Of a DNA stretch of 64,000 nt, positions 34,878 through 48,700 are shown piece by piece. The DNA comes from Utricularia gibba (taxonomy: Eukaryota > Streptophyta > Magnoliopsida > Lamiales > Lentibulariaceae). Under the pieces are notes generated by a model that did not search any database, was not told the origin of the DNA, and saw only the letters and a program-made list of their open reading frames with translations. How positions within the stretch are numbered: the stretch's first letter is position 1; each line of letters starts with the position of its first letter. Made by a program: the position numbers and the translations under genes. Where the stretch lies: positions 1,302,001-1,366,000 of the forward strand of contig CM007989.1 in NCBI GenBank assembly GCA_002189035.1, read 5' to 3'.

Positions 34878-35261
34878 TTACATCTGGTGTAACTTACACC
34901 AGACGAGGAAGTCTCCCTGTTTTGCATTTCAAGCACAGACTTTGAATTCCAATGTGCTCCTTTCAATTCATTTTCTAGACCAGGAGAGCATTCAGATGTA
35001 AGCAACAGAGAAGTACCAATGGAAACTAAAGAAACCAGTCACAAACGTAAGCAACAGAGAAGTACCCATTGAAACTAAAGAAGCCAGTCACAAATAAATG
35101 CAAGCAACAGAGAAAAGCACTCATACTCAATAAGTGTTGTGTGAATAAGCTAAGGTGTAGTTTGCTTCATGGTGACACAAGGATTATTTGTAGCGGACCA
35201 GGAGTACAAGGTCCATATGTCTAGTATAGAGACAAAACATGGGATCGTAAGCGGCAATGCC
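34878..35261. other. Gap between the converging TTM3 and sucrase/ferredoxin-like genes
   Basis: This holds two 3' ends and a 49-bp tandem repeat. No ORF of interest. Confidence 0.55.
34998..35095. repeat. 49-bp tandem duplication with a partial third copy
   Basis: Two adjacent 49-bp units (34998-35046 and 35047-35095) start GTAAGCAACAGAGAAGTACC and differ at a few bases. A third copy breaks off after about 15 bp near 35102-35116. It probably lies in the 3' UTR of one of the two flanking genes. Confidence 0.75.
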
Positions 35262-37058
35262 TTACCTCGTTCTGTGGAAGGAAGTGTGAGCCACCACTAG
35301 AACAGCCGCCACTACGCCAACTACGGCCAAAGATGTAAGAACATGGTGCTGCTCCCATTTTGTGAATAGTTTTGTCTTGATTGATTTCAGGTTTTCGGAT
35401 TTGCACCATGAGGAGCCGCCGCTAGCTGCTTGGCAACAACCCCGAGTCTTCTTTTCAGTGTCATTGGGTTTGTCGACCATGCAGCATGAGGAACCATTCG
35501 CCCCTTGGCAGCACCCGCCCTTCTGCTCGGTGTCAATGAGGGGAAGCTGCTTTTCTGTCCCGTTCGCGATGCTAGAAAGAGTCACCTCATCGACCTTCTC
35601 AGGTTCAGCCGTGGGTGCACCCATTTGGCCCCTACGATTACCACAATGCAACTCGTTTGAAAACAGTTAAAATATTTTGAAGGTTAGTAGAAAATGAAAA
35701 ATAAATGATCTTCAACCTCCAGAGGCGTCTAACCACTTCCCCCTGTATGATTTGCTTCTCAATTATCTCAAGCACATCATCGGGTGTCACGTATCCATAC
35801 CTGCACAAGTATATTATGTAAACATTTATGAAGTTCTGGACTGATAAAAAAAAATTGTGAAGTTCTAGATGCAACAAAGAACAGAAATTTGTAATGAAAC
35901 TTGGGCACCCACCAGTTTCCAACAGTATTTTTCTCGGCATTTGCAGAAAAAATAATGATGTTGCCTGCGTACTTATGTCCTCCTATATGTGAACAAGCAG
36001 TCACTTGTAACGACTGCTTCACGTCCTTGGCATAAGCCACCTCCTTAAATTTTTCAATGAGTAGAGGGCCGCAAACACCACATCTTCGATCTCTGTTATT
36101 GTGGCAACAAACAAACACATAGGCTCCAGTCAATACTTCTCCCTTTCCACCAGTCCATTCGTTGCCGCGTACAAGCACATCGTCAACAAAAGTTTCCACA
36201 TCTGAGTCCTTCAACCCCCTTTAATACGATTAATGAAGAAAGGTGATCACAGATGAAGTCAGCAAATAAACGGAACACAGCATAGAACAGAAAGAGACAG
36301 CGACTACCTGTAAAGAATGTTGTCTGGAAAAACTAGCACATCCCCATCAGCCAATCCCACATCATCTCCGCCCTCACATATGGTCAAGCGAGCCTATTCA
36401 GAATATAAGCACAATTTTTTGAAGAGGAAAAATCACTCTACACACAAGCATAATAAGAACCTAGAAGAGGGAAAGCAAGGAGTATACTACATCAAGCGAC
36501 CATAATGGGGCTTGACTCATTTCACATTACTCAGCAAGCAAGTAAAAAGTATTTCCAACTTTCAAATGCTAATAACCAGATAAAAAATTGAATATTTGGC
36601 ATCGAAATTCATTAGCAGGCTATACAACATTATTTAAGCAAAAAATCCTATTTTTTAAGCTAGAAACACTGCACACATAAGAATGAGAAATATGCCCAAC
36701 CAATACTAGCTTGTTCTTCCTACGGAGTCTAAAACCCATGATTGCGTTCAAACTCTAGGGTTCGTATTGAGTAATTTTCCGCAATTTCAGAACCACAAGC
36801 TCTATGAGACGGTACCTTGGGAGAGATTTCGTTCTTGCGAGATTTGAGAGCAGATGCAAACAGCTTCGGAAGTAGATCGGAATCCGAATCCTCGACGCGC
36901 GCAGGCCACGCCTCGTGAGACTTGTAGCAGAGGAACACGTGTCGGTCGTACGGGTCAACGGTTCCAGCCAAGGGGCTTTGATACATCTCCGGTCGTTTGA
37001 AGCCGTATTTGACCTTCTCGTCCTCGGTCCCGGGTAGGTTCTCGCCGTCTCCAGCCAT
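35262..37058 (-). CDS. Sucrase/ferredoxin-like protein (Apd1/Aim32-type [2Fe-2S] thioredoxin-like), tail-anchored
   Basis: Five exons give 362 aa: 36816-37058, 36308-36393, 35913-36218, 35717-35800 and 35262-35631. The family has a thioredoxin-like ferredoxin domain, and its yeast relatives Apd1 and Aim32 hold a [2Fe-2S] cluster with two Cys and two His. Matching motifs are CGVCGP (Cys156, Cys159) and HIGGHKYAGN (His187, His191). A final hydrophobic stretch near residues 337-354 looks like a tail anchor. Before it are two cysteine-rich patches (GGCCQG...SSCC and RGCCQA...SSWC). The start is the first ATG in frame, at 37058. The stop TAA overlaps a possible splice donor (AG|GTAAGG), so a further 3' exon cannot be excluded. 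The redox partner is unknown. Confidence 0.85.
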
Positions 37059-38190
37059 GGCGTGACGATAGCGACGCTTTGGAAAATCAGAGAAGATATC
37101 CCCGTTGAAAGGCAGCGGGGCGAAACTCGTGTGAATATGTTCTCTCACCCTACCCGAAAACTGTCTCCATTGGAAACGCAAACCAAAAAACGATTTTTAG
37201 ATTCCATTCGTTTTTCTCTTAAAAATTTAAAATTGAGATAGCGACTTTACACAAATTCAAACTCCAAATGAATATCAATTATCACCCGTTTACTGATTTT
37301 AAACTGTTTTTGGAACACCTGAAAAATCATTATAAAATGTAAACTATTTATATTGTAAAAAAAATAAAAATCTAAAAATATTTATTGTTCTTAAAAAATT
37401 GTAAACATGAAATTTCAATAATATTGTAAATATTCTCACAAAAATAATTTTTAAGAAGTAGAATCAAATACAATCATTTTTGGAAAATGCTTTAAATAAA
37501 ATAGAAATTAAAAAGTATTTAAGTTTCGTTTGAGACCAGGTTTTAATTTGTTCATATTAAATAAAATTAAATTTAATTTATATAAAAATGAATGATATAA
37601 AAAACATAAGTATATTTTGTATAAAGTGTTTTAAGTAATAATTATCTATGATGTGTTTAATATAAATTTTTATAATTACTTATATATATATATAATATTA
37701 TTAAAATATTCATAATAGATAATCGAAAATATTTTTTTAAAAAATAAAGATAATATTGTATTTTAGGTAAAGTTGCAGAGAGGGTGGGCCTGGGGCAAGC
37801 CCAGACTGAGCACAGCGGGCTTCTAAAGCAAAGGTCCACACGATAGACCCAGCACCAGACTAGGGCTCCTTAGGTAACAGAGCCACGGGCCAGGCACAGC
37901 CCAATTTCACGGACTGCATGGGGTCGAAATATTTTTTTTTTTTTACTTTTTCCAGATTATTTAATGTTTTTTTTATCACTTTACACGTTAAAAAACTAAA
38001 GCTATATGTAGTACATATTTTGAGAAATTAATAGTTTTTATGAACATAATTATTTCTTATTTTTGAGAATGTAAATTCTTATTTTAAAAATAATACATGA
38101 ATATAACACAAATTATTTCATGCATTTTAATTTTTCTAGAATTCAATTAGATTATTATTGTAAAATAAATTTTTTAATATAATATATTTC

Positions 38191-38222
<32 letters not shown>

Positions 38223-39785
38223 AAAGTTACATAATATTAGTTCATTTTACGTATTATTTTCATTTTTAAAAAATTCATTGTAAAAATGTGTGCATAATGA
38301 ATTTTGTCCAAAAGTTCTATTTAAAAATTGACCGGTAACAGAACCCCACATCCATTGTGACAGGCCGGGCTGGCAATTTCCATGTTGCCGCAAACAGTCC
38401 ACCGAAGGCCACGCAAAAGGGGGCGGGCGCGGGCCCTGGAGGTTTGCTGGCTCCCAAGTGGCGGGGCCTGGGCGGCGCACGACGGACGTGGATGAAGCGA
38501 TGGACCATGGATTATCCTTGGCATTTGGATCGACAATCATAAAAGGAAAGGAACATGGCGACTGCCTCGGGGTCCACATGCAGCCGCCCAATGCCCTCTC
38601 AATCTCCGATCCTTCCGAGACAAAACAAGCAACCACATCCTATTCGAATTGATTGCACCGGCGCAAGGATGATTCAACGCTCCAGTTTTTTTCAATGGAG
38701 GAGTGCGGCACGCATCTAACGTTTCGATGGCGACGCCTAGTTTTACGCAGGGCACTGGGTTACTGAAATATCTCATTTCATCGGTTTCTTGTACTAATAT
38801 GGCGGGTTGGCCGGCCGGAAATCGAAACTTGACGTTCACTCTTGTTTGCTATGTTTCTTTTTAGGCGCATAGAAGCCTAGAAACAATTGAAGTAAATGGC
38901 ATACTGAAGAGAACAGAACCTACAAAGTGCTGCAAGAAAAAGGGCTACAAGACAGTGATGAATAGTGGAGAAAGGGGATGGATCTAAAAGGGTATGGCTA
39001 GGAATCATCGATGATGCCGGATCCATCCCTCCACTTTAACCCCCGATGATTCAACCAGCCATTTGAGTATTCTTTAGTTCTACTCAAGTTACTCATAGTT
39101 TTCTGATGGCCAAGGCCTAAGGATCATTGCTCGGGGTGAGAATATTCCATCTATCCTTGTGTCATGGTTAGGTGAGATGTTGGAATCAGTTACAGAGAAT
39201 AAACATAGAGTGCCATCTACATCAACACAAGCAAGAGAGTCCATGACGATGATACTCTTTCTAAATGAATGCATGAATTACCTTAATCTTTCCCCAAGTA
39301 TTTCGAGCAGGAGCAGAACTAAACTAAAGATGCCTTTTTACCAATTGTTGGGATCTGAAAGAGCTTCGAGATTACATGTTGTGGGCCTATGGCTTCGAAT
39401 GTTTTTTCTTAATAAACATGCATATCCCATGCTTTGTTTGGACTATTGAGTTGATGTTTCTTTGTAGTTAGGGATGGGAAATAGAGGGGTGAGGAATTAT
39501 TCATTTCACAACTTCATACATGTGAAGGATGACTCAGTAGGGGGCCATGGTCCATCTCAAGCCAGCTCAGAAACAATCAAAGCATATCTCAAGTGTTCTT
39601 TTGTCAGCTTTTGGGCGTCTTTACCAAAGTGCCAATCACAAGCACTTACTTGCCGCTTCTGCTACACTAAGCCTCTCTATTTATACAGAGATTATAACTA
39701 CTCAGAATCTGTACGCTAGGCCTTCAAGGTTTCATGTGTTCACTAAGATCATAAGCCTGCTCCAACTGGTGATCAGCATCTAGAG
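37059..39785. other. Gene-poor region between the sucrase/ferredoxin-like gene and the acidic-repeat gene
   Basis: No gene is recognised. 37200-37760 and 37930-38330 are very AT-rich with AT and T runs. Between them, 37770-37930, is a short GC-richer piece with several GGGCC-like words. 38340-38840 is a second GC-rich island with open but unrecognisable frames. 39000-39785 probably includes the promoter and leader of the next gene. Confidence 0.5.
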
Positions 39786-42700
39786 ATGTCTAATCAAGAA
39801 GCACAGATTCCACAGCCAGCACCTGAACCTGTGAGTATATGCACTCTGGTCCTCTTCTCCATGGATCTTTAGTCTGTTATAGCTCCCTGCTTTCATGGAG
39901 AATCAGGATCAGCTATTCAGTAATCTGGTTTTGATTCATCTGATGCTGAGATTTGATTTGGTATGAACTAGCACTAGTATCAGGCTTTTAAAGTCGGAAG
40001 GGTTCTCATTTACAGGTTATCAAAGCTTATGACGATGAAAAGCTGAAGCCGGAAACAGAAAGCAAGGCTCACTTACTTGAGGGGGAGATTTTTTCAACGC
40101 CACCCTCAGCTGCTGGTCTGATTTCTGAAGTCTTGAAGATTCCAGCAGCAATCAGTCAGGTTTCTGTGAATCCAAAGCAAGATCAGATAGTGATAGATTA
40201 TCAGAATGAAACAAAAACTAAGTTGGAGGAGGAGGTCGAGGTTGAAAGAAGTCTTGGGGCATCAGCAGAGAAAGCAAGCCACGAAGATATTGTGGACATT
40301 GGAAGTGTAACCAGCGAAGTTGGCATCCATGACCTTACGGCAAAGAATGATTCTGAAACGGAAGCAGATAGTCTTGGGGCATCAGCAGAGAAAGCAAGCC
40401 ACGAAGATATTGTGGACATTGGAAGTGTAACCAGCGAAGTTGGCATCCACGACCTTACGGCAAAGAGTGATTCTGAAACGGAAGCAGATAGTCTTGGGGC
40501 ATCAGCAGAGAAAGCAAGCCACGAAGATATTGTGGACATTGGAAGTGTAACCAGCGAAGTTGGCATCCATGACCTTACGGCAAAGAATGATTCTGAAACG
40601 GAAGCAGATAGTCTTGGGGCATCAGCAGAGAAAGCAAGCCACGAAGATATTGTGGACATTGGAAGTGTAACCAGCGAAGTTGGCATCCATGACCTCACGG
40701 CAAAGAATGATTCTGAAACGGGAACAGAAAATAGCGAAGATCAGAGTCGAGTCATTGTAGAGAAGGAAACAATCCAGTTATCTGAGCTGGAAAACGCGAA
40801 AGAAAAAGCTGTACACTTACCAAACCAGAAGGTGAGTATTTTCTATGTTACTGTCGATGAGAATTTGCAGAGTACATATTGAGATCACAGGCTCAGAAAA
40901 TCATGTGTTCTTTCATGAACTACTATTTTTTACACAATGAAAGGCTTCATCTTCAAGCTGACAATGCTTTCAGGGCAAAGATAAAGAAGACGAGAATGCT
41001 GTGAATAGGACAATAGATGACCATCTAGTTAGTAATGAAGAAAGCATAATAACGAAGAGTGAACCTGAGAATGAGGTGAAGGAACAAGAAGAGACAAGCA
41101 TCCAAGATGCAGGTGATGAAGGCACGCATGAGTCTACGCATCAGGAGACCAAAGCAGGAACCGAAGTTCAAAGTCTTCCTGAAGCAGAAGAAATAAAGTT
41201 AAGGGATAAAGTGGCAGAAGAAACTGAAAATGCTTCCGCAGAGTCCACTGAAGCTATACATGACAAAGAAGTAGTGGAAGTTGTGCAACCAACCGAGGTC
41301 AAATATCACTTGGGGACTTCAGTCATTTGCATTTCAGTAGGAAAAAATGATGGGTTATACTTGTTAATTCACAGGAAAAACTACCGATAAAACAAGAAGA
41401 TCAAGACATTGAAGATAAAGATCGACATTCTCCAGTAGAAGAGGTGATCTCGGAGGACTACATTGAAGGCCACATACACAAAGAACAACACACAAGCAGA
41501 TATGAAGCTGCAAGAGAAGAAGAAACAGTTATTGATCAAATTGATGACGACTTAACAAGAGAAGAAGCAAAAATAGGAAACCCAGTTGAAGAAAAAAAGG
41601 TTGCAAAGTTACTTCTACACAATAACAATAATATAAAATTGCGATTTTATTATGAATTTCATTCATCACAAGTTGCTCAAAATCCAGCTTGTGGAGCAAA
41701 ACGAAGATGCGGAAGCTCAAACTGGTTCTCCAGCACATCAGCCCATTGAAGAGACTCCTGACAAGAAGGTCTTGAGTGAAGTGGTAGAAGAAAATGTGGA
41801 AACAAAGCAAGTAAGTGAAACAGGGTGACGAGCAATGGTTTAATTGTCATTTAAGAAATTTAATCATTCCAACATTATGTTTTGATATGATGTGAAAGGG
41901 AAATGATATGTAATTTAATACAGATTGAGGAGGATGACGAAGAATCAAAAGGTTACTCCGAAGTTATTGCTGCCGTAGCTAGCCATACAAATAGTGAACT
42001 GCAGAAAGAAGACACAGAGCAAGGGCATGGGGAGGATGAAAGTACATTTGAGTCCAAAAAAGAAGATTATGAGGTCGTTGACCAAGCTCAAATTTCCTCT
42101 GAGGTAGAAGAGACCAAACCAGAGCAGAAGGTTCAGGAAGCGGCAGAAGTGGAAACTGAAAAAAACATCGTGGACATTGTGACTCACCCTGAAAATGCAA
42201 ATGTCACAGAACCAGAGGAGTTTAAAGTGCTAAATGAGAAGGTATGTGATGCACTTAACTGAATGTAATTGATGCCGTAATATAACTGAAAGGAGGTGTT
42301 GTGGGACTGCAGCTCAAGGAGAAAGAAGATGTGCAAATTCAAGATGCAGATTCTTGTGTGGATGACGAAACTACAGAAAGCAGTGTAAAAGATGACCCAA
42401 AGCAGGAGCAGGGTGTAAGCACTGAAGAAAAATTTGAAGTAAAAAAGGATGACGTGACTGAAAAGGTGAGCAGCAAAATCATTTTATCTTCATGAGCATT
42501 TAACCTTCACAGTAAGAAGCAATTATCATGCATTTGCAGTTCAAGAAAGAAGATGATGGCAAATTTGACGATTACAGGAAGCAAGAACAAGAAAAGTGTG
42601 AAGAATTTGTTGATGATTCACAAGTAGCAGAACAGGTTGAAAAGGTCGGGTTAAAATGCAAAGACACTCTAATACCATTTCATTTTGATACTGTCATTCA

Positions 42701-45700
42701 CTTTAATCCTCATAAAAAGTAGGTTGCTGATCATGAGGATGAAGAAGTAAAGCAACTGGATTCTTCTAAGGAACCATCGATAAATGACAGGAACACAGTG
42801 TCAGATGCAGAAAACACTGAGATCATTGACAAACATGTAGAGCAGATACCTGAAGATATTCACGAACTTCATAAATTAGCCATTTCACACGCGGATGAAG
42901 AACCAGTGGTGAGTGGGAAATTTATTGAGAGTGTTGAAATTTCTATGTGGATGTTTTACATCTTCTGATTAATTTGCTCTTGATATATGGAAAAATAGCA
43001 TGTCTACGTACCAACGAAAATCATCACCATTACTGCTTCGGTCCATTTTTAATCATAACGTGGAGATATCATTCATCAACTACCAGATTGAGAAGGCAGC
43101 TGTAAGCAAAATCATCGAGAGTCAACCAGAGGAAGAGAAGAGCTTAGGAGAACAGACAAGCCATCAAGCGGAAGGAGAAATTGAAAGTACTAATTTTTCC
43201 AGTGTCCAAGCCCATGAAGAAGCAGAGGAGACTCAAGAAGAAGTCGGAGGAATAGAAGCTGAAACAGAAACTGACTCACTCAATGAGAAGGTATGTGATG
43301 CACTTGGAAATTGACTCTGCTTCTTTTTTTAAGGGAGATGCGACTAAACGAAGGGGTGGTGAGACTGCAGATCAAGGAGAAAGAAGAGGCACAAAATAAA
43401 GATGTAAGTTCTGTTGTAGAGCAGGCGACTGCGGAAAGGCCAAATCCAGACCAAGACACAACCATTGAAGAAAGATCTGTAGTGAAAAAGGAGGACGAGA
43501 ATCAAGAAGTCGGAGGAATAGAAACTGAAGAAGAAACTGAGGCACTGAATGAGAAGGTATGTGATGCACTAGGACATTGTCTCTGCTTCTTTTCTTGAAG
43601 GCAATGGAACCAAACGTTGGTGTGGTGAGACTGCAGCTCAATAAATTTGTGGAACAGGCAACTGCAGAAACTTGTGCAAACCCAAACCCGGACCAAGGGA
43701 CAACCATTGAAGAAAAATCTGAAATACATAAGGAGGACGAGACAGAAAAGGTGAGTGGTAAAACTTCTTTACCTTCGTGATCATCTAAAGTTCATTATAA
43801 TCAATTGTTATCATGCAATTGCAGCTTGAGAAAGAAAATGATGACATAAAGCAAGACGAAAAAAAACCTGAAGAAATAGTTGATCCTGAAGTAGCAGAAG
43901 AAGTTGAAAAGGTCAGGTCACCATGCAAAGACTGTCTAAAACCATTTAACTTTGATAGTATCACATTCGTTTTAAACTTCCTAAAAATTAGGTTCCTGAT
44001 CATGAGGATGATGGGGAAACACCATTTGATTCATCTAAGGAACAATCAAGCAATGAAAGGAACGTAGCACCAGAAGGAGAAGACACTGAGATCATTGACA
44101 AACATGAAATAGAGCAGATACCTGAAGATCTTCATGAGCTTCATGAATCAGTCATTTCACATGCGAATGCAGGACTTGAGGTGAGTGAAAAGTTACTGGG
44201 GAACTTAACAGCCATGTTTTTTTTCTTTGAGCGCTTCTTCCTTTTAGTTATGACATATAATATTCATCAACTACCAGATTGAGAGTGAAGCTGTAAATGA
44301 CATAATTGAGAGTCGACAAGAGGAAGAGGAGACAACTGGAGAAGAGACAATCCCGAAAAGAGAAGTAGAAGTTGAAAGTACTGAAGCGTCCATTGCACAT
44401 GTCTATGAACTTTCAAAATCCGAAGAAGTCGGAGGAGTAGAGACTGAAAAGGTTCAAGCCAAGGCTATTCCTCAAACAGATGAAGCTGTACTTGAAAAGG
44501 AGGCAGCGGATATTGGCATATCATATGAAAAGGTGAAATATCTCCTTCAGAAACGTTGCTGTCTATGCATACATTGAAAGATAGCAAGCCAATGCATGTT
44601 TCAGGTCAAGAAAGGAGAAGAAGTTTTAGAATATGAAGATCTGCATTCTTCAAAGGAAGAGGGCAGTGCAGGGAGCTTTCAAAAGGATGGCATAAAGCAA
44701 GAACAAGATACAAGTACAGAAGATAAGTACGAAACAACCAAGATAGTCGAACATCCAAGTTCCCTGGAAAGTGAACTAGTCGAAGGAAACACTCCTGCAG
44801 AAGAGAAAGAAAAGATCACAGAGGAAGCTGCTACCACACCATACAGTGAACAGCTTCATGGTTTTGATCATGCCTCTGTGCAAACAGAGAGTGAGGATAC
44901 ATTGGAAAAGGTATAATGCTAAAAGCTATCATTTTAGTGCTCTATATCATCTAATGCATTCATCTTAAGCTTAGCTCTTACTTTTTAATGTTCTATTTAA
45001 ATGGTGCTGAAAGTCATGCATTAACTTAATAGATTGAGACTGAAGAGGAAACAGGCAATAAAGCAGTTGAAGAATTTGAAAAAACACATGAGCCTGTGAT
45101 ACAGCAGTATGAATCTACTACCCACACTCAAAACCTTGAAAACGTGGAAGAAACAAAAGCAGAGGAGAACCCTGAAGCTGAGGCAGAAGCAAAAGCGGAG
45201 CAACTTGTGGAAGAATATAAATCTCCATCAGATGAAACTGCCCATGGAAAAGAAGCACTGGAGGTTGAGATACCGAGAAAAAAGGTGCAATACATTAACT
45301 AGAAGTCTGATTTTTCTGTACGTGAAGAAAATAAAGAGAATACCTTGAACGATAACATTTCAGATTTTGGAACAGGATGACGAGGTCACACATGAAGATG
45401 TACATTCACATGTGGACGAGGTAGTGAAAAAAAGGTCCATAGAGGATGCTGTAAAGCAAGAGGAAGAAACAGTCATTGGAAGAAAATTTGAAACAACAAA
45501 GACTGATGAGACAGAAAATGTAAGGGGAGAGAGAAGCACAAATATTTTCCTTTACAAGCATTTACAATTCAAAAACAGATTATGGTCATCATTTTCCTTA
45601 CATCAATGCAGATCAACAAAGAAGATGAATCTGTGTCTGAGGATGGGACTGAAAAGGTTCGGCAAAAATAGAGTGAAAAAGTTGAAATATAGGCCCTTCT

Positions 45701-48700
45701 GGATGTCCCTCCCTTTTTTTCAGGAAACGAAAACCATGACAGTTTCTTCACATAACAAGTCATCTAAGTTTTCAATTGTTTTTAGGCCCCTGCAAGTATA
45801 GTAGAAGTTGATGAAAGCACCATCAAAGAGAATTATGCAGAGGAGAGTGAAGACTCGGGACTCATCGAGAGTGAGAAAGTTGCTTCTGCATTGGGCTCTA
45901 AAGAGATCCTTGCTTTATCTCAAGAACCTACCCAGTTGGAGCATGAGGACTCATCTGAAAAGGTAATTCTTTAGCACACAAAAAATTGCTTGAATGAGTG
46001 AATTTGCCTTCCTCATATTGCTGAAATGGTAGCATGAGCAGACAGGGGAAAAAGTTGAAGATGAAAAATCTTATCACATCAGTGGTTTGGAGGAAGCTGT
46101 AACACCAGAGACTAGTCAACACGAGAATTTGATAGAGGAGGAAAACAAATCTGAAGAGAATTACAAAGTCACAGAAGAAGCAATTGAAATAGAAAAGGTT
46201 GCAAAGCAATGTGTTACTTTTTTTTTTTTTCCTAGTTTCTTCTCCCATTCAATCTATCACAAAGTTATGATATGCAGAACCCCAGAGACCTCACAGTGGC
46301 TGATGACAATCTAGCAGAGCCTATCAATGAGAGCAGCCACCAGAATGAGCATGAAAAAAGTGAAATAGTTGCAGCTGCAGAGTCTCAGGTGTTAGAGCAT
46401 GAACATTTGAAAACAGAAGGTGTTGATTTAAGAGAAGAGGTAGAAATTATGAAATCTACATTTTAAAATTCAACTTTTTGCTTCTTGCATACATCATGAT
46501 CGCCTCGAGTCATGATCCTGAAGATGTTTTCGCGTGAATCAGGTGGAGAACAAAGATGAAGATGAGAAAAATGCCAATAAAATCAGTGACGATACTGAGC
46601 TCAAATCTACTGAAGATGCAAGTGAAACGGAAAAGGCAGATAGAAAAAAAATTATTTCACATTATTTCTTTTAAATATCTCCCTGTCACAGTACTAAAAG
46701 CCAACCATTGTGCAGGTTGCGGAAAAAATTGAGGAGGCTTTGGAAACACTTACACCTGCAATAGCGAGTGAAGAAGCACGTGCCTCAGATGAAGCTACAT
46801 ACATAGGAAATGAGGATTCACTACAAAAGGTGGATAATTAATACTTAATCGTGAAAGTTTCAATTTACAGAGGTTACCGATTATGCTCATTTTGGCAAAG
46901 TGAAAATCCAAATCATACCAAATGTTTTCATTATTCTGCCGTCTCATTAACTGTGAAATAGATTGAGAAGGAAAATGAAGAAGAAAAAAATGGTGGGGAA
47001 ACAGTCACAGCTAGCAATCCAGTGGATACGATCAACAAAGACCAAGATGCAACTGCCGAAGAAAAACTCGAAGCTATTGTAGAAACGAGTGAGGTGGAAA
47101 AGGTAACGCGAAGATTCATTCACACTTTCTTTAAAATATCACTACTCCCTTTAACAATGCAGACAACGAATGGATATGCAGGTTTTAGAAAGTCCTGATA
47201 GTGCTCATGAACAGCTCACTGAACAGCCAAGAGAAATATTAGGGACGATTGAACAGAATGATGGAACAAAACATGAGGAAGCAACGAGAACTGAAACAGT
47301 TACAACTGAATTCGAAGAAGCTTATCTTCCAGATAATGCAGTTATTGACAGAGAAAAGGATCCAGTACAGAAGGTGAAAATTTAAAATCTTATCAAAATA
47401 CTCACTTCTACCTTGAAAATTACAGAAATGATTGTTCACGTATCCCATTTTTATCTTCATTCACTCTTGTGATGCATCACCGACCATGCAACAGAATGAC
47501 AAAGAAGGTGAAACAGAAAAAGAGAGTGAGGAAGTCTTGGTCAAAGAGGAAAATCCAGCAGAAAAATTAAGTGAGGAGCAAGACGAAGCTGCTGAAGAAA
47601 AGCATGAAGCCATTATTGAGGCAAGTGAAATTGAGAAGGTACCCAGAAAAAAATAATCCATATTATTTCCTACAATTATTACTCACGTCATATACTGAAA
47701 TAAATTCATATTGTAGGTTTTACAGAAGGTAGAAACGGTTGACCAAAAGGTCACTGAACAGTTGAAGGAAGAATTGGAAGAAACGAAGCCAATTGATGAA
47801 AACATATTCCAAAAGAAAGAAGAAGAGAAAGTTGAAACCGTTACACCTGTGTTTGACGGTGAAGAAGCTCAAGGTTCAGATCACACAGTTACGAATACTG
47901 AAATTGAGGACTCAAGAGAAAGGGTACATTCATGAATTACTTTTTTACATCAAATGCTCTTATAGCTTAATTCATGAATCAGGGAAAGAAACAGCATGTC
48001 GGTAAAATATAAACATGCCAAATGCTTAAGCAAATCAAGCAATTTAGTATCAGTTTTTTCAACTTACTAATGAATGAATATGCAGTTGTCCAAGGGTCTC
48101 GAATGGGCAGATCAGGCAACTACCATCCAACAGCCAACAGAACATTCGAGGGAAACAGAACCAATTGATAAAAGCATCGATCAAGTTTTTGAGCACAAAG
48201 ACATCCAACAGCTAAATGAGATACCGAGCTCGACAGAACTCACTGATGAAAGCATTGGACAGAAGGAGAAGGAAGAAAGCATTGAGAAAGCGGAACATGA
48301 ACTAGAAAACGTAGAGGCTCCTGGTTTTGATCAACCATACACAGTGGTGGAAAGTGTGGCCTCTACACAAGAGGTATGTTCATGAAATTTCCTGTTCTGA
48401 ACACACATTCACAAAAGCACAGGTCAACATTTAAAAAAATTACAGATTAAAATATGGCAATATATAGTCACTATTGCTTACTGCATGAAATGCCCTTGAA
48501 AATGAACAGATTGAGAACAAAAATGAAGATACAAAATCTAGTCATCTAGAGAGCAAGGTGAAGACAGGGCATGAGGAGATCGATTCTGAAAAGCTTTTAG
48601 ATGCTAAAGTAGACGCAAAGGAAGCTGAACTGGTTGAGCAAATATGCCCATACACTTTATTTGCTTCATGTCTCTCTTCCCTTTGACAATATTGAAGTCC

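Noticed and set aside
38537-38839. 100-codon minus-strand ORF in the GC-rich island
   Set aside because: Overlapping frames on both strands are equally open because the DNA is GC-rich; there is no motif or splice support.
40201-40698. A 165-codon minus-strand ORF with perfect 40-aa repeats
   Set aside because: It is the antisense shadow of the tandem repeats in exon 2 of the acidic gene. The sense strand has matching splice sites on both sides.
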